Shown here: piece after piece, positions 43,267 to 52,335 of the stretch
Numbering within the stretch: position 1 is the first letter of the stretch
How the letters are laid out: every line of letters starts with the position of its first letter
Source of the DNA: an uncultured Verrucomicrobia subdivision 3 bacterium
Lineage (GTDB): Bacteria; Verrucomicrobiota; Verrucomicrobiia; Limisphaerales; UBA11358
NCBI GenBank assembly: GCA_903895255.1
Contig: CAITTG010000036.1
Coordinates: forward strand, 1 to 64,000
Direction of reading: 5' to 3'
Length of the DNA: 64,000 bases
Position numbers and translations under genes: made by a program
Notes under the pieces: model-generated
What the model saw: the letters and a program-made list of their open reading frames with translations, nothing else
Databases searched by the model: none
Told to the model about the DNA's origin: nothing

Positions 43267-44685
43267 ATGCCAAAAATCCCGTTTCAAATCCTGCTCGTGC
43301 CAGTGATCATGGCCAGCCTGATTGGTGCCTGCCCCCGCCTGACGGCGGCGATGAATGACACCAATTCAATCCCCGCCGAGACCCCCGCGCAGCGCGACGC
43401 CCGCATGGCGTGGTGGCGGGAGGCGAAATTTGGCATGTTTATTCACTGGGGAGTCTATTCAGTTCCGGCAGGGTTCTATCACGGCCAGCCCGTCCCCGGC
43501 ATCGGCGAATGGATCATGAGCAATGCCCGGATTCCCATGGCGGAATACCAGCAATACGCCAAGTCGTTCAACCCCGTGAAGTTCGATGCCGACGCCTGGG
43601 TCAGCGCCGCCGCCAATGCCGGTATGAAATATATTGTCATTACCTCCAAACATCATGATGGATTTGCCATGTTTGAAACGCAGGCGAGTCCGTGGAACAT
43701 CGTCCAGGCCAGTCCTTTCGGCAAAGACCCTTTGCAAGCGCTCGCGGCGGCCTGCCGGGTCCACGGCATCAAACTCGGGTTCTATTATTCCGAGGCCCAG
43801 GATTGGAACAACGGCGGCTCCGCCTGCAACGGCAAATGGGATAAAGCCCAGGCCCGCAACATGGACGATTACATCGACCAGGTCGCCGTGCCACAGGTAA
43901 AGGAGCTGCTTTCCAATTACGGGGAATTTCCCGCCGTGCTCTGGTGGGACACCCCCTGTGACATGAACCCGGAGCGTGCCCAAAAACTCTATGCCGTCGT
44001 CAAACAGCTTCACCCCGGGATTATCATGAATAACCGGCTTGGCGGCGGGTTCCCCGGCGACACCGAAACCCCTGAGCAGTCCATTCCCCCCCGCGGATTT
44101 CCCGGCCGGGATTGGGAAAGTTGCATGACCATGAATGACACCTGGGGATTCAAAAGCGACGACCACAACTGGAAATCAGCGTCAACCATCATCCGCAATC
44201 TTTGTGACATCGCCAGCAAGGGCGGCAACTATTTGCTCAACGTCGGGCCCACCAGTGAAGGTTTGATTCCCCAGCCCAGCCTCGACCGGCTGGCGGTGGT
44301 CGGCGAGTGGATGAAGGTCAACAGCGAAGCCATTTACGGCACGTCCCCCACGCCCTTTGGCGGCGAATTGGGCGCTGCCGTCAAAGCCAAGGACGGCTAC
44401 GGCAATGACACCCTCGTTTCATCCGCCAGCGACTGGCGCTGCACCACCAAACCAGGGGAAGTCTACCTCATGATTTTCAACTGGCCGGCCGGCGGAACAT
44501 TTCAACTCCCCGCCATTAAAACCAAGGTTTTGAAAGTGACGATCCTGGCCGCGCCGGACACTTCCATCCCTGTCCATCAATCGGTTTCGGGCATCACCCT
44601 GTCGTTGCCCGCCCGCGCACCGGATGCGATTGTCTCCGTGGTGCGCCTCGATCTGGCGGATAAAATCTTGGAAGTGGAAAAATAA
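43267..44685 (+). CDS. GH29 alpha-L-fucosidase, possible lipoprotein
   Basis: The start is taken at MPKIPFQILLVPVIMAS (43267; 472 residues); the open frame upstream overlaps the end of the GH128 gene and lacks a signal. SLIGAC at residues 17-22 could be a lipobox, which would anchor the enzyme to a membrane. The GH29 blocks are KFGMFIHWGVYSVPAGFYHG, TSKHHDGFAMF and predicted nucleophile D228 in VLWWDTPCDM; the barrel ends with GGNYLLNVGPTSEG. A C-terminal beta domain follows (VYLMIFNWPAGGTF). It removes alpha-L-fucose. The gene is 46 bases after the GH128 gene and 51 bases before the GH95 fucosidase gene, so the two fucosidases are probably co-expressed. Confidence 0.93.
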   Translation: MPKIPFQILLVPVIMASLIGACPRLTAAMNDTNSIPAETPAQRDARMAWWREAKFGMFIHWGVYSVPAGFYHGQPVPGIGEWIMSNARIPMAEYQQYAKSFNPVKFDADAWVSAAANAGMKYIVITSKHHDGFAMFETQASPWNIVQASPFGKDPLQALAAACRVHGIKLGFYYSEAQDWNNGGSACNGKWDKAQARNMDDYIDQVAVPQVKELLSNYGEFPAVLWWDTPCDMNPERAQKLYAVVKQLHPGIIMNNRLGGGFPGDTETPEQSIPPRGFPGRDWESCMTMNDTWGFKSDDHNWKSASTIIRNLCDIASKGGNYLLNVGPTSEGLIPQPSLDRLAVVGEWMKVNSEAIYGTSPTPFGGELGAAVKAKDGYGNDTLVSSASDWRCTTKPGEVYLMIFNWPAGGTFQLPAIKTKVLKVTILAAPDTSIPVHQSVSGITLSLPARAPDAIVSVVRLDLADKILEVEK

Positions 44686-44736
44686 AGTGGTGTTGGCCAA
44701 GGCCCCGCTCAAACCGTGGTGCGAAATGGTGATTAC

Positions 44737-46968
44737 ATGAAGCCAGCACTGTGCTTTTTTTGCCTCGTTTTGGTCCTGGCACACCTTGGTTTGCCGGCCG
44801 CCGATTTGACCCTGTGGTATGCGCAGCCCGCGACCAATTGGATGACTCAGGCATTACCCATTGGCAACGGCCAGATGGGGGCGATGATTTTTGGCGGAAT
44901 TCAGCAGGAGCACATCCAGTTCAACGAAGAAAGCCTCTGGATTGGTGATGAACAGGACACCGGGGCGTACCAGGCCTTCGGCGATGTCTTTGTCAAATTC
45001 AACCACGCGGCGGGAACCCATTATCGCCGCGAGCTCGATCTCGCGCGCGCCCTTCACACCGTGACCTACGAGAGCGGTGGGGTGAAATTCCGGCGTGAGG
45101 CATTTGCCAGTTTTCCCGCCAAGGTTATGGTTTTCCGGTTCACGGCCGACCACCCCGGGGCATTCACCGGCTCGGTGGCATTGACCGATATGCACGCGGC
45201 GGTGATCACCGCCTTGGACAACCGGCTCACTTCCTGCGGCTCATTGCGTGGTTACACCTATCACGGCGGCTCGGCTCAACGCGGTCAACCGCCCTATGCG
45301 ATCGCCTTGCAATACGAAGCGCAGGTTGCTTTGGTTCCCGACGGTGGCACCACCGCCATTGTCAGCAATCAAATTTCCTTTCAGGACGCCAACAGTCTCA
45401 CCTTGATCCTGGCCGCCGGCACGGACTTTGTCCAGGACCGCCGCCGGGGCTGGCGGGGCAAGCCACCGCACGATCAGGTCTCCGCCCGGATTTCCGCTGC
45501 CGCCAGGCGGGGCTGGAACGATTTGCTGGCCGAACATCTTCAGGATTACACCGCTTTGTTTGACCGGGTTCAACTCGACCTTGGCCAGAGCCCCCATTCC
45601 GCCCTGCCCACCGGTGAGCGGTTGCTTCACCGCCGAAAAGCTTCCGCGCCCGACACGGCCTTGGAGGCCTTGCTGTTTCAGTATGGCCGCTATTTGTTAA
45701 TCAGCTCCTCGCGACCCGGCGGGTTGCCGGCCAATCTCCAGGGCAAATGGAACAATCAAAACAATCCCCCGTGGCGCGGCGATTACCACACGGACATCAA
45801 TGTCGAGATGAACTACTGGCCTGCGGACGTGGCCAATCTGTCCGAGTGTTTTGAGCCTTACGCCCGCTGGATTGATTCCATCCGCGCGGTCCGCACGGAG
45901 GCCACCCGCAAGGCCTTCAGTAAACGTGGCTGGTTGATGCGGGGTGAAAGTGGTCTGTTTGGCGGCTCCACCTGGGATTGGGTGCCGGGCACCAGCGCCT
46001 GGCTGCTGCAGAATAGTTTTGACCATTACCGTTTCACTGGCGACCGGGAATATCTGCGTCAGCTTGCCTATCCTGCGATGAAGGAAGTATGCGAATACTG
46101 GATGGACAGTTTACGGGCGCGGCCCGACGGAACCCTGGTCACCCCTGCGGGACTTTCACCCGAACACGGCCCCAAAGAACCGGGCATTTCGTTCGACCAG
46201 CAAATGGTTTGGGATCTCTTCACCAGCACCATTGAGGCCGCCGAAACGCTCGGAGTGGACCCGGAATTCCGCGCGCAACTCGCCGGCCTGCGGGCTCGCT
46301 TGCTTCCCCCGCAAATCGGCAAATGGGGCCAGCTGCAGGAATGGATGGTGGATCGCGACGATCCCCAGGACACGCACCGCCACCAGTCCCATCTGGTTGC
46401 CCTCCATCCCGGCCGCCAGATCAGCCCGCTCACCACGCCTGAACTGGCCCGCGCCGCGGGCGTTTCTCTTAATGCCCGTGGGGATGAAAGCACCGGCTGG
46501 GGCGCCGCCTGGAAAATGAGTCTGTGGGCCCGCTTGTTCGATGGTGACCGGGCCTGGAAGTTGTCCACTTACTTGATCCGTCCTTGCAATTCACAAAATG
46601 TGGGATACACCCGCGGCGGGCTTTACCCCAATTTGCTGGATGCTTGTCCGCCCTTCCAGATTGACGGCAATTTGGGCTACACGGCCGGCGTCTGCGAAAT
46701 GCTGCTGCAAAGTCACGAGCGCGAAATCCAACTCCTGCCCGCCCTGCCCAAAGCCTGGCCAGCCGGCAGTGTCTCCGGCCTCCGTGCCCGTGGCGGCTAT
46801 GAGGTGAGCGAGGAATGGAAAGACGGAAAACTGCTCACGGCGACCATCAAGAACCTCAACGGCACCGGCAAAACTCCCGTTCGTTACGGCGGCAAAGTGA
46901 TCCAAATCACCCTGCCGCCGGGCGAATCCCGGAAGCTGGATGCCCTGCTGGGTGGCGGGATGCCTTGA
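44737..46968 (+). CDS. GH95 alpha-L-fucosidase, secreted
   Basis: Start is taken at the ATG of MKPALCFFCLVLVLAH (44737; 743 residues), giving a signal peptide ending PAA. The GH95 N-terminal domain opens DLTLWYAQPATNWMTQALPI, with GNGQMGAMIFGG. The catalytic (alpha/alpha)6 barrel carries NLQGKWNNQNNPPWRGDYH and TDINVEMNYWPADVANL, plus SGLFGGSTWDWVPGTSAW and PEHGPKEPGISFDQQMVWD. The C-terminal beta domain begins PPFQIDGNLGYTAGV. GH95 enzymes are inverting fucosidases, typically acting on alpha-1,2-linked fucose, sometimes on L-galactose. Together with GH29 they would cover different fucose linkages. It is 38 bases upstream of the sensor kinase gene. Confidence 0.93.
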   Translation: MKPALCFFCLVLVLAHLGLPAADLTLWYAQPATNWMTQALPIGNGQMGAMIFGGIQQEHIQFNEESLWIGDEQDTGAYQAFGDVFVKFNHAAGTHYRRELDLARALHTVTYESGGVKFRREAFASFPAKVMVFRFTADHPGAFTGSVALTDMHAAVITALDNRLTSCGSLRGYTYHGGSAQRGQPPYAIALQYEAQVALVPDGGTTAIVSNQISFQDANSLTLILAAGTDFVQDRRRGWRGKPPHDQVSARISAAARRGWNDLLAEHLQDYTALFDRVQLDLGQSPHSALPTGERLLHRRKASAPDTALEALLFQYGRYLLISSSRPGGLPANLQGKWNNQNNPPWRGDYHTDINVEMNYWPADVANLSECFEPYARWIDSIRAVRTEATRKAFSKRGWLMRGESGLFGGSTWDWVPGTSAWLLQNSFDHYRFTGDREYLRQLAYPAMKEVCEYWMDSLRARPDGTLVTPAGLSPEHGPKEPGISFDQQMVWDLFTSTIEAAETLGVDPEFRAQLAGLRARLLPPQIGKWGQLQEWMVDRDDPQDTHRHQSHLVALHPGRQISPLTTPELARAAGVSLNARGDESTGWGAAWKMSLWARLFDGDRAWKLSTYLIRPCNSQNVGYTRGGLYPNLLDACPPFQIDGNLGYTAGVCEMLLQSHEREIQLLPALPKAWPAGSVSGLRARGGYEVSEEWKDGKLLTATIKNLNGTGKTPVRYGGKVIQITLPPGESRKLDALLGGGMP

Positions 46969-47006
46969 TTTTTCGCCAGCCTTGGTGTTTTGTGGGCATT
47001 AACAAA

Positions 47007-50006
47007 ATGAAAGCACCCAATATCTGCCGGGCATTTCCCCATGGAGGAAAGCGCATTTTGGCGGCTTTCTTAATGCCATTCCTCTGGCTTGCGGATTTTG
47101 CTGTGGCCGATGAGTTTGGCGGCGCGCAAGATTCTGACTATGTCATTATCAACTGGCAGGTTCAAGACGGGTTGCCCTCCGCCCGCATCCACGACGTGGT
47201 CCAGACCCGGGACGGATACATCTGGCTGGCGACGCTTGACGGTCTGGCCAGGTTTGATGGCGTGCGGTTTGAGCGCTTTTACGATTCCTACACCCCCGGC
47301 CTCGCCAGCAGCATGATCAGTTGCCTTTTGGAGGACCGCGGCGGGCGTCTCTGGTATGGCACGCAATCAGGCGAAATTGGATGGAGAGATGCGGGTGGTT
47401 TTCACAAGCTGACTCTGTCCCCGGCATGCTCATTGGATTCAGTGGTGCGGTTGGCTGAGTCCGTGGATGGCACGGTTTGGGCTGCCAGCCACCATTCGTT
47501 ATTACCCATCATCGACTGTGTTCCCGGAAAACTGCGGGTAAGCCCGGATAATCATTCGATCTGGGATATTTGCGCGACGGACGCAAATGGTCTGTGGGTG
47601 TTGGTGGATGGCGGAAACCTTTATTGTTTGGATGTGAAACTGGGTCATATGACGCTGGCCATCCCGGGCCAGTCCGGGCAATGGCGAGACATCGCGCCTG
47701 CCCGTTCCGGCGGATTATGGGTTCGTGATGGGCAATGCATCCGGCGTTGGCAGCGAGATGCCTGGGTTGAGGATCGCGGGGTGCTTGATTTGCAGGTCAA
47801 CGAAAATGTCGTGCTCCACGAAGCTAAATCTGGTGCGTTGATGATAGGCACTTCCGGACAAGGCTTGTGGGTCGTCGATTCAGCCGGGCACCAACAACAG
47901 TTGGGTCGTGCCAGTGGCCTTTCCCAAGATCAGGTCTTGTCTCTCTGCGAAGATCAGGAGAAGAACTTCTGGGTTGGCACCGTTCACGGTCTGAACCGTC
48001 TTTCACGCCGGGTGGTTAAGATGATTGTGCCGCCTGACAACTGGCAAAACCGGGCGATTTCCAGCATCGCTCCGGCGGGCGGGGGCGGCTTTTGGGTGGG
48101 CACCGAAGGGGCCGGGCTTTATCAAATCGACCCGGAAGGCCGCGTTTTGTCGCAGCCGTCCTTTGACATCTGGCATCAGGATGTCCGGTCGGTGTTGGAG
48201 GATGCCAGCGGACAGGTTTGGGCCGGCGTTTTCAATTATGGACTCTGGCGGCGGGATCAAGGACAACCCCAGGGAACGTATTTATCCAACCCCACCTCCG
48301 GTTATCCGAACGCCTTGTTTCAAGATTCGCGCCAGTCCGTCTGGGTGGGGACCACGCAGGGAGCGGCTCGTTATGAACCGCGGGTCGGCCTTCCCGCCCA
48401 AATCTTGCTGACCAATTCGGATGTGCGGTGTTTTGCGGAGGCGGCGGACGGCGCGATTTGGCTCGGACTGCAAAGTGGCGGGCTCTTCCGCTACGACCCC
48501 CGCACCCGGCAGGCGGCCAAGGTTGCCTGTGACATCGTGCGCAGCAGCATTCATTCCATTTATTGCGCCGCCAATGGCACCTTATGGCTGGGCACTTGGC
48601 GGAATGGGCTGGCCTTTCTCAACCATGGTCAATGGGGAGCTTTGACCCACGAACAGGGACTGCCGGATGATTCCATCAGCGATATTCGGTCCGATGACCA
48701 TGAAAATCTCTGGATCGGATCATCCAGCGGGATTTTTCGCATTACCCGCAAGCAGTTGGACCAGTTTACCACTGGCGAAATCAAATCGGTAAACTGCCTG
48801 CAACTCGGCAGTGGTGACGGCTTGGGCGCTTGGGAAATTTTGGGCGGTTGCCAGCCGATCGCCGCCCGCACTGCCGATGGCCGCCTGTGGTATGTCACCA
48901 GTGTGGGGCTTGCGGTGGTGGATTCGCAAGCAATCCGGCCGAACAACTTGCCGCCACCGGTGGTGATCGAGTCGATGCTGGCCGACGGCAAGCCGCTTCA
49001 AAATGCCGGGCCACCTTCGGAAGTCACTGCCGGCCAGCCCTATGCCCGCTTTCCAGCCGGCATCCGGCAGTTGGAAATCCGCTACACGGCCCTCAGCTTG
49101 TCCGCCCCCCGGCAGGTCCGTTTCCGTTACCGTTTGGTCGGCTTCGACAACCGCTGGTTCGAGGCGGCGGACCAACGGGCCGCTTATTTCTCGCACCTGC
49201 CCCCCGGGCGATATACTTTTGAAGTGACCGCCTGCAACAACCACGGCGTCTGGAGTGAGCCTGGCGCCCGCCTGTCGTTTGAGGTGTTACCCCTTTATTG
49301 GCAGACTTGGTGGTTCAAATTGCTGGTTGGCATGGTCGCGGTCACGATCCTGATATTTTTGTACTGGGTCAGGCTTCTGCGCCTGCGGATGATCGAGCGC
49401 CTCCGCCAGCAGATTGCGCGCGATCTCCATGATGAAGTGGGCGCCAATCTGGGGAGCATTTCGCTCCTAACGGAAGTAATGGAGCAAAAACCCCAACCCG
49501 GAGACCTCGCGCAAATTCGTTCCACGGCCGACCAGACGGTGGACACACTGCGCGATTTGATCTGGATCATCAACCCGTCCCACGAATATCTGGCGGATCT
49601 GGGCGTGCGTCTCAAACAGATTGCGGCGATTATGCTGGCCAACATTTCCTGCGAATTTGTCGAGGCGGACCCGCCCAACCACATTAAATTACCCCTCGAG
49701 CTCCGGCGAAACATCCCGCCGCTGTTCAAGGAAGTCTTGAATAACATCCGCAAGCATTCCCAGGCCCGGCGCGTCACCATTCATTTGCATTGCCTGGACG
49801 GCAGCCTCGTCCTTCAGGTCGGGGACGACGGCGTTGGTTTCGACCCCTCCCGTAAAAGCCTGGGCGATGGCCTCAAAAACTTCCAGCACCGCGCTGCGGA
49901 AATGCATGCAAATTTAAGCCTCACCAGCCAGCCCGGCAACGGAACCACGGTCAAACTGACCATCCCCCTCACGAAATCTCGTGACTGGCGCCATCTGTTT
50001 AATTAG
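47007..50006 (+). CDS. Two-component sensor histidine kinase with periplasmic beta-propeller (HisKA_3 type)
   Basis: Start is taken at MKAPNICRAFPHGGKRI (47007; 999 residues); the longer frame overlaps the GH95 gene in another phase. After the signal/anchor region, residues of about 40-690 are Reg_prop propeller blades (DGYIWLATLDGLARFDGVRF, EDQEKNFWVGTVHGLNRL). A Y_Y_Y domain follows (IRQLEIRYTALSLSAPRQVR, PPGRYTFEVTACNNHGVW), then one membrane helix (LLVGMVAVTILIFLYWV). The cytoplasmic part has the HisKA_3 dimerisation helix with phospho-acceptor H808 in ARDLHDEVGANLGSI and an ATP-binding domain (FKEVLNNIRKHSQA, GDDGVGFDP). It lacks receiver and DNA-binding domains and so is not a Bacteroides-style hybrid system. 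The partner is the regulator 79 bases downstream. It probably senses glycan fragments released by this locus. Confidence 0.92.
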   Translation: MKAPNICRAFPHGGKRILAAFLMPFLWLADFAVADEFGGAQDSDYVIINWQVQDGLPSARIHDVVQTRDGYIWLATLDGLARFDGVRFERFYDSYTPGLASSMISCLLEDRGGRLWYGTQSGEIGWRDAGGFHKLTLSPACSLDSVVRLAESVDGTVWAASHHSLLPIIDCVPGKLRVSPDNHSIWDICATDANGLWVLVDGGNLYCLDVKLGHMTLAIPGQSGQWRDIAPARSGGLWVRDGQCIRRWQRDAWVEDRGVLDLQVNENVVLHEAKSGALMIGTSGQGLWVVDSAGHQQQLGRASGLSQDQVLSLCEDQEKNFWVGTVHGLNRLSRRVVKMIVPPDNWQNRAISSIAPAGGGGFWVGTEGAGLYQIDPEGRVLSQPSFDIWHQDVRSVLEDASGQVWAGVFNYGLWRRDQGQPQGTYLSNPTSGYPNALFQDSRQSVWVGTTQGAARYEPRVGLPAQILLTNSDVRCFAEAADGAIWLGLQSGGLFRYDPRTRQAAKVACDIVRSSIHSIYCAANGTLWLGTWRNGLAFLNHGQWGALTHEQGLPDDSISDIRSDDHENLWIGSSSGIFRITRKQLDQFTTGEIKSVNCLQLGSGDGLGAWEILGGCQPIAARTADGRLWYVTSVGLAVVDSQAIRPNNLPPPVVIESMLADGKPLQNAGPPSEVTAGQPYARFPAGIRQLEIRYTALSLSAPRQVRFRYRLVGFDNRWFEAADQRAAYFSHLPPGRYTFEVTACNNHGVWSEPGARLSFEVLPLYWQTWWFKLLVGMVAVTILIFLYWVRLLRLRMIERLRQQIARDLHDEVGANLGSISLLTEVMEQKPQPGDLAQIRSTADQTVDTLRDLIWIINPSHEYLADLGVRLKQIAAIMLANISCEFVEADPPNHIKLPLELRRNIPPLFKEVLNNIRKHSQARRVTIHLHCLDGSLVLQVGDDGVGFDPSRKSLGDGLKNFQHRAAEMHANLSLTSQPGNGTTVKLTIPLTKSRDWRHLFN

Positions 50007-50085
50007 GGATACTTTGGTGATATCAAATGTGCGAAATTAGCCACGAAAGCGCCGCGCCGGTTTGAACCTCACTTCAAAACAGCTT

Positions 50086-50784
50086 ATGAAATTAAATGAG
50101 CCCGAATTTGCGGCCAGGGCGGAACAGGACGAATCCGTCCAACCAGCTCCGCCCGTGAGCGTCTGGCTCATTGAGGACAATCAAAACTTTCGTGCCACAC
50201 TTTCCCGGGTTGTCAACGGCATGGCGGGCATGAAATGCAGCAACCAGTTTTCCAATGCGGAAGATGCCCTCGACGCCCTCCGCGCCGGTGCCGTCCCTGA
50301 CGTGGTGCTGCTGGACGTGGGCTTGCCGGGGCTCAATGGCATTGACGCCATCAAGCAGATAAAAACCATTTCGCCCACCACCCGCATCGTCATGCTCACA
50401 GTGTTTGACGACCACGAGAAAGTGTTCAAGGCCGTTTGCGCCGGGGCTTCTGGTTACCTGCTCAAGCCCTCCAACACCGCCTCGATCGTCCGCTCCATCA
50501 AAGAAGCCATCTCCGGCGGGGCCCCCATGACCCCCCAGGTGGCCAAATCCGTTCTGGACATGCTTTCCGGACGCACCGCGCTCAAACCGGTCCAAATCTT
50601 GACCAACCGCGAACAATCCGTTTTGCGTTTAATGGCCCAGGGACGCGGGATGAAAGGCATCGCGGATGAACTGGATTTAAGCTACCACACCGTGGATTCC
50701 CACCTGCGAAACATCTACGCCAAACTCCATGTGCACACCTCAACCGCCGCGGTCGCCAAAGCGGTCAAGGATGGCCTGCTTTAG
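50086..50784 (+). CDS. NarL/LuxR-family response regulator
   Basis: The start is taken at the ATG of MKLNEPEFAARAEQ (50086; 232 residues); a TTG eight codons upstream is possible. The receiver domain begins VSVWLIEDNQNFR with the acidic pair, the predicted phosphorylation site is D77 in VVLLDVGLPGLNG, and the conserved Lys is in GYLLKPSN. The C-terminal LuxR helix-turn-helix is LTNREQSVLRLMAQGRGMKG followed by LSYHTVDSHLRNIYAKL. With the kinase upstream it forms a typical HisKA_3/NarL pair. NarL-type regulators bind short inverted repeats, so the five palindromes found upstream in this locus are candidate sites; that link is a hypothesis. A truncated atpG copy starts 18 bases after its stop codon on the opposite strand. 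Confidence 0.93.
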   Translation: MKLNEPEFAARAEQDESVQPAPPVSVWLIEDNQNFRATLSRVVNGMAGMKCSNQFSNAEDALDALRAGAVPDVVLLDVGLPGLNGIDAIKQIKTISPTTRIVMLTVFDDHEKVFKAVCAGASGYLLKPSNTASIVRSIKEAISGGAPMTPQVAKSVLDMLSGRTALKPVQILTNREQSVLRLMAQGRGMKGIADELDLSYHTVDSHLRNIYAKLHVHTSTAAVAKAVKDGLL

Positions 50785-50801
50785 TCGCTCGGCGGTCCCC
50801 G

Positions 50802-51035
50802 CTTTGTCCGGCCAGCGCCTCGAAACCGGCGACGACATCAAACAATTCCTCATCAATGCCGGCCTGCCGCAAACGGTGGAAGGTCGCGTGCAGGGTCTCC
50901 AGCAACTCGTTAATATTCTGGTCGGCGCGTTCCATGGCCGCCAGCCGGCTGGCGTTTTCACTGGCCAAGGATTCCGCACAGGCCCGGAAGAGCGATATAA
51001 TCAGGTATTCCCGGATCAGCGCGCGCAAGCTCAGT
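50802..51035 (-). pseudogene. Truncated second copy of the ATPase gamma-subunit gene (3' end only)
   Basis: Read on the reverse strand this encodes about 76 residues matching the C-terminus of the complete atpG at 52336-53235, from LRALIREYLIISLFRACAES to [16 protein letters not shown]. By eye the DNA differs at about 29 of 225 positions, mostly silent, so it is roughly 87% identical and not a fresh duplication. The match stops abruptly at about 51030-51035, where a fragment of an XRE regulator begins on the other strand. The remaining three quarters of the gene is absent. It lies 1.3 kb from the intact copy in the same orientation. Confidence 0.85.
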
Positions 51036-51390
51036 GTCGCTCTCATACAAGTATTATCAAGCTGTTGTGGGCGGCATTAAAAAGGATTTGCCCATTTCCA
51101 CACTGAAACGACTGGCAAACGACTATGGCATTGAAGTTTGGCAACTTTTGGGGCCAACAGTTCCAGAGACCCGGATTAAAATCGCCGGAAGGTTTGAAAA
51201 TTTGTCATTTCCCCAGATCGACACAGTGCCGACTTTCGATTTTCGTTCTGGGGGGGAGTGGCCGGGTGTCGCTTCCGGCCGAAATGTGAGCCGAAAAGCC
51301 CTTGTAGATGTCCTCAAATTGACGCCTTGCAACGGTGCCAGACCCGCTAAATTGCCCGGTTTTATTGGCGATTCTGGCACAACGGTTTGA
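51034..51390 (+). pseudogene. Truncated XRE-type helix-turn-helix regulator
   Basis: The frame beginning at GTG 51034 encodes SLSYKYYQAVVGGIKKDLP and ISTLKRLANDYGIEVWQLLG, which is the second half of an XRE/Cro helix-turn-helix domain. The first helices are missing, because the upstream sequence is the antisense of the truncated atpG copy. After about residue 50 (PTVPETRIK) the frame stays open to 51390, but the composition no longer looks like this family. It is most likely the broken end of a regulator gene left by a recombination event and is not functional. GTG 51034 is simply the first start codon after the junction. Confidence 0.6.
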
Positions 51391-52335
51391 GGCCAGACAC
51401 GGAATGATCGGCGCAACTGGCCGCAATAGTCACCGGCATAGATGACGGGCATGATAACCCTGATAAGTCTCGCAACATTACCCGCAGGCGTTACCCTTTG
51501 GTTGTTTTGCCTGGCTCAAAACTGAAAAACCATCCAAAACATTAGTGTTTATTCAATTGGTGCCGGTGGTGGGACCTGAACCCATACGTCTACGCTACAC
51601 GATCATGCATGAATGTGCATTATGAGGCCGTAAATAAAGGGGAATATGCAGGTTTGTAAATTCAGAATTTGGAGAGCGCAACGCACAAGAATGCACCAAA
51701 TGACGTATTCGTTGTCCCCAATTGTCCCCAAAGTTTGATGGCACAGTTGGGGGGATTGAGTGGATTTTGTCGAGGTAGCGGGTAAATTATAGAATGGTTT
51801 TTGGTGCTGTTATCAGGACCAATGTCGGAATTTCCTCGAAACGCCTGGACGGGGGTGAACAGGTTTTATGGCAACTTTGAACCTGGGAGGAGATTTGCTG
51901 AAGTTGCCGCCTTTGGACCAGTTTCAATTGGTGAAGATCAATTAGCCGTTGGCGATTGACTTTATTGGTCTCTTGCCCGGAGGTCAGGAGGGTGTTATCG
52001 AATGTGTGGCGCCTTCGTTTTAAAATTAAGTCGCTTGGTTAGAGGAGGGCGGGGGGGGAGGTGCGGGATGAGTGGCTGGTGAAGGTTCAATCGGTAAGGT
52101 GTCAAAAAATTATTATGCAAAAGGGCATTTTATTGCCCGGTTTGATCGTTCCAATTTAAGTTTATTTCGACCAATTTGGCTCAGTATTTGGCCGTTGAAA
52201 ATGAATCTTCATTTTTCAAATCTATCCCGTCGAAGGCCAGCAACTCGGCTAACCCCGGAAGATGTCGAATGGTTAGATTTTTAGCACCTTGTGAATGCCG
52301 ATATACCGGGAGATGCCGGCCTCCATGCCAGATCG
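51391..52335. other. Gene-poor, AT-richer scar region
   Basis: Besides the tRNA-like end described separately, this stretch holds a tandem ten-base repeat (two copies of TTGTCCCCA at 51712-51730) and short meaningless frames such as 52072-52284. No integrase or transposase remnant is recognisable on either strand. Base composition is more AT-rich than in the flanking genes, which is typical of an old integration boundary. Confidence 0.55.
51558..51585 (-). other. tRNA-like 3' end fragment, candidate attachment site
   Basis: On the reverse strand the sequence reads ATGGG-TTCAGGT-CCCAC, then CACCGGC, a discriminator A and an encoded CCA. This is exactly the arrangement of a T arm (four of five pairs), a seven-base acceptor strand and CCA. 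The complementary 5' strand (GCCGGTG) and the other arms are absent, so it is not a full tRNA. A CACCGGCACCA end would suit a tRNA-Leu, or possibly a tmRNA. Such isolated 3' ends mark one side of integrated elements. Confidence 0.55.

Noticed and set aside
50062..50085. TTG at 50062 as the start of the response regulator
   Set aside because: An ATG at 50086 retains the whole receiver domain, and the extra eight residues show nothing conserved.
51558..51650. A complete tRNA or tmRNA gene ending at 51558
   Set aside because: The 5' acceptor strand GCCGGTG and D and anticodon arms could not be found upstream on the reverse strand.
51391..52335. An integrase or transposase remnant next to the att-like fragment
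   Set aside because: No frame on either strand shows recombinase motifs; only short non-coding-like frames are present.
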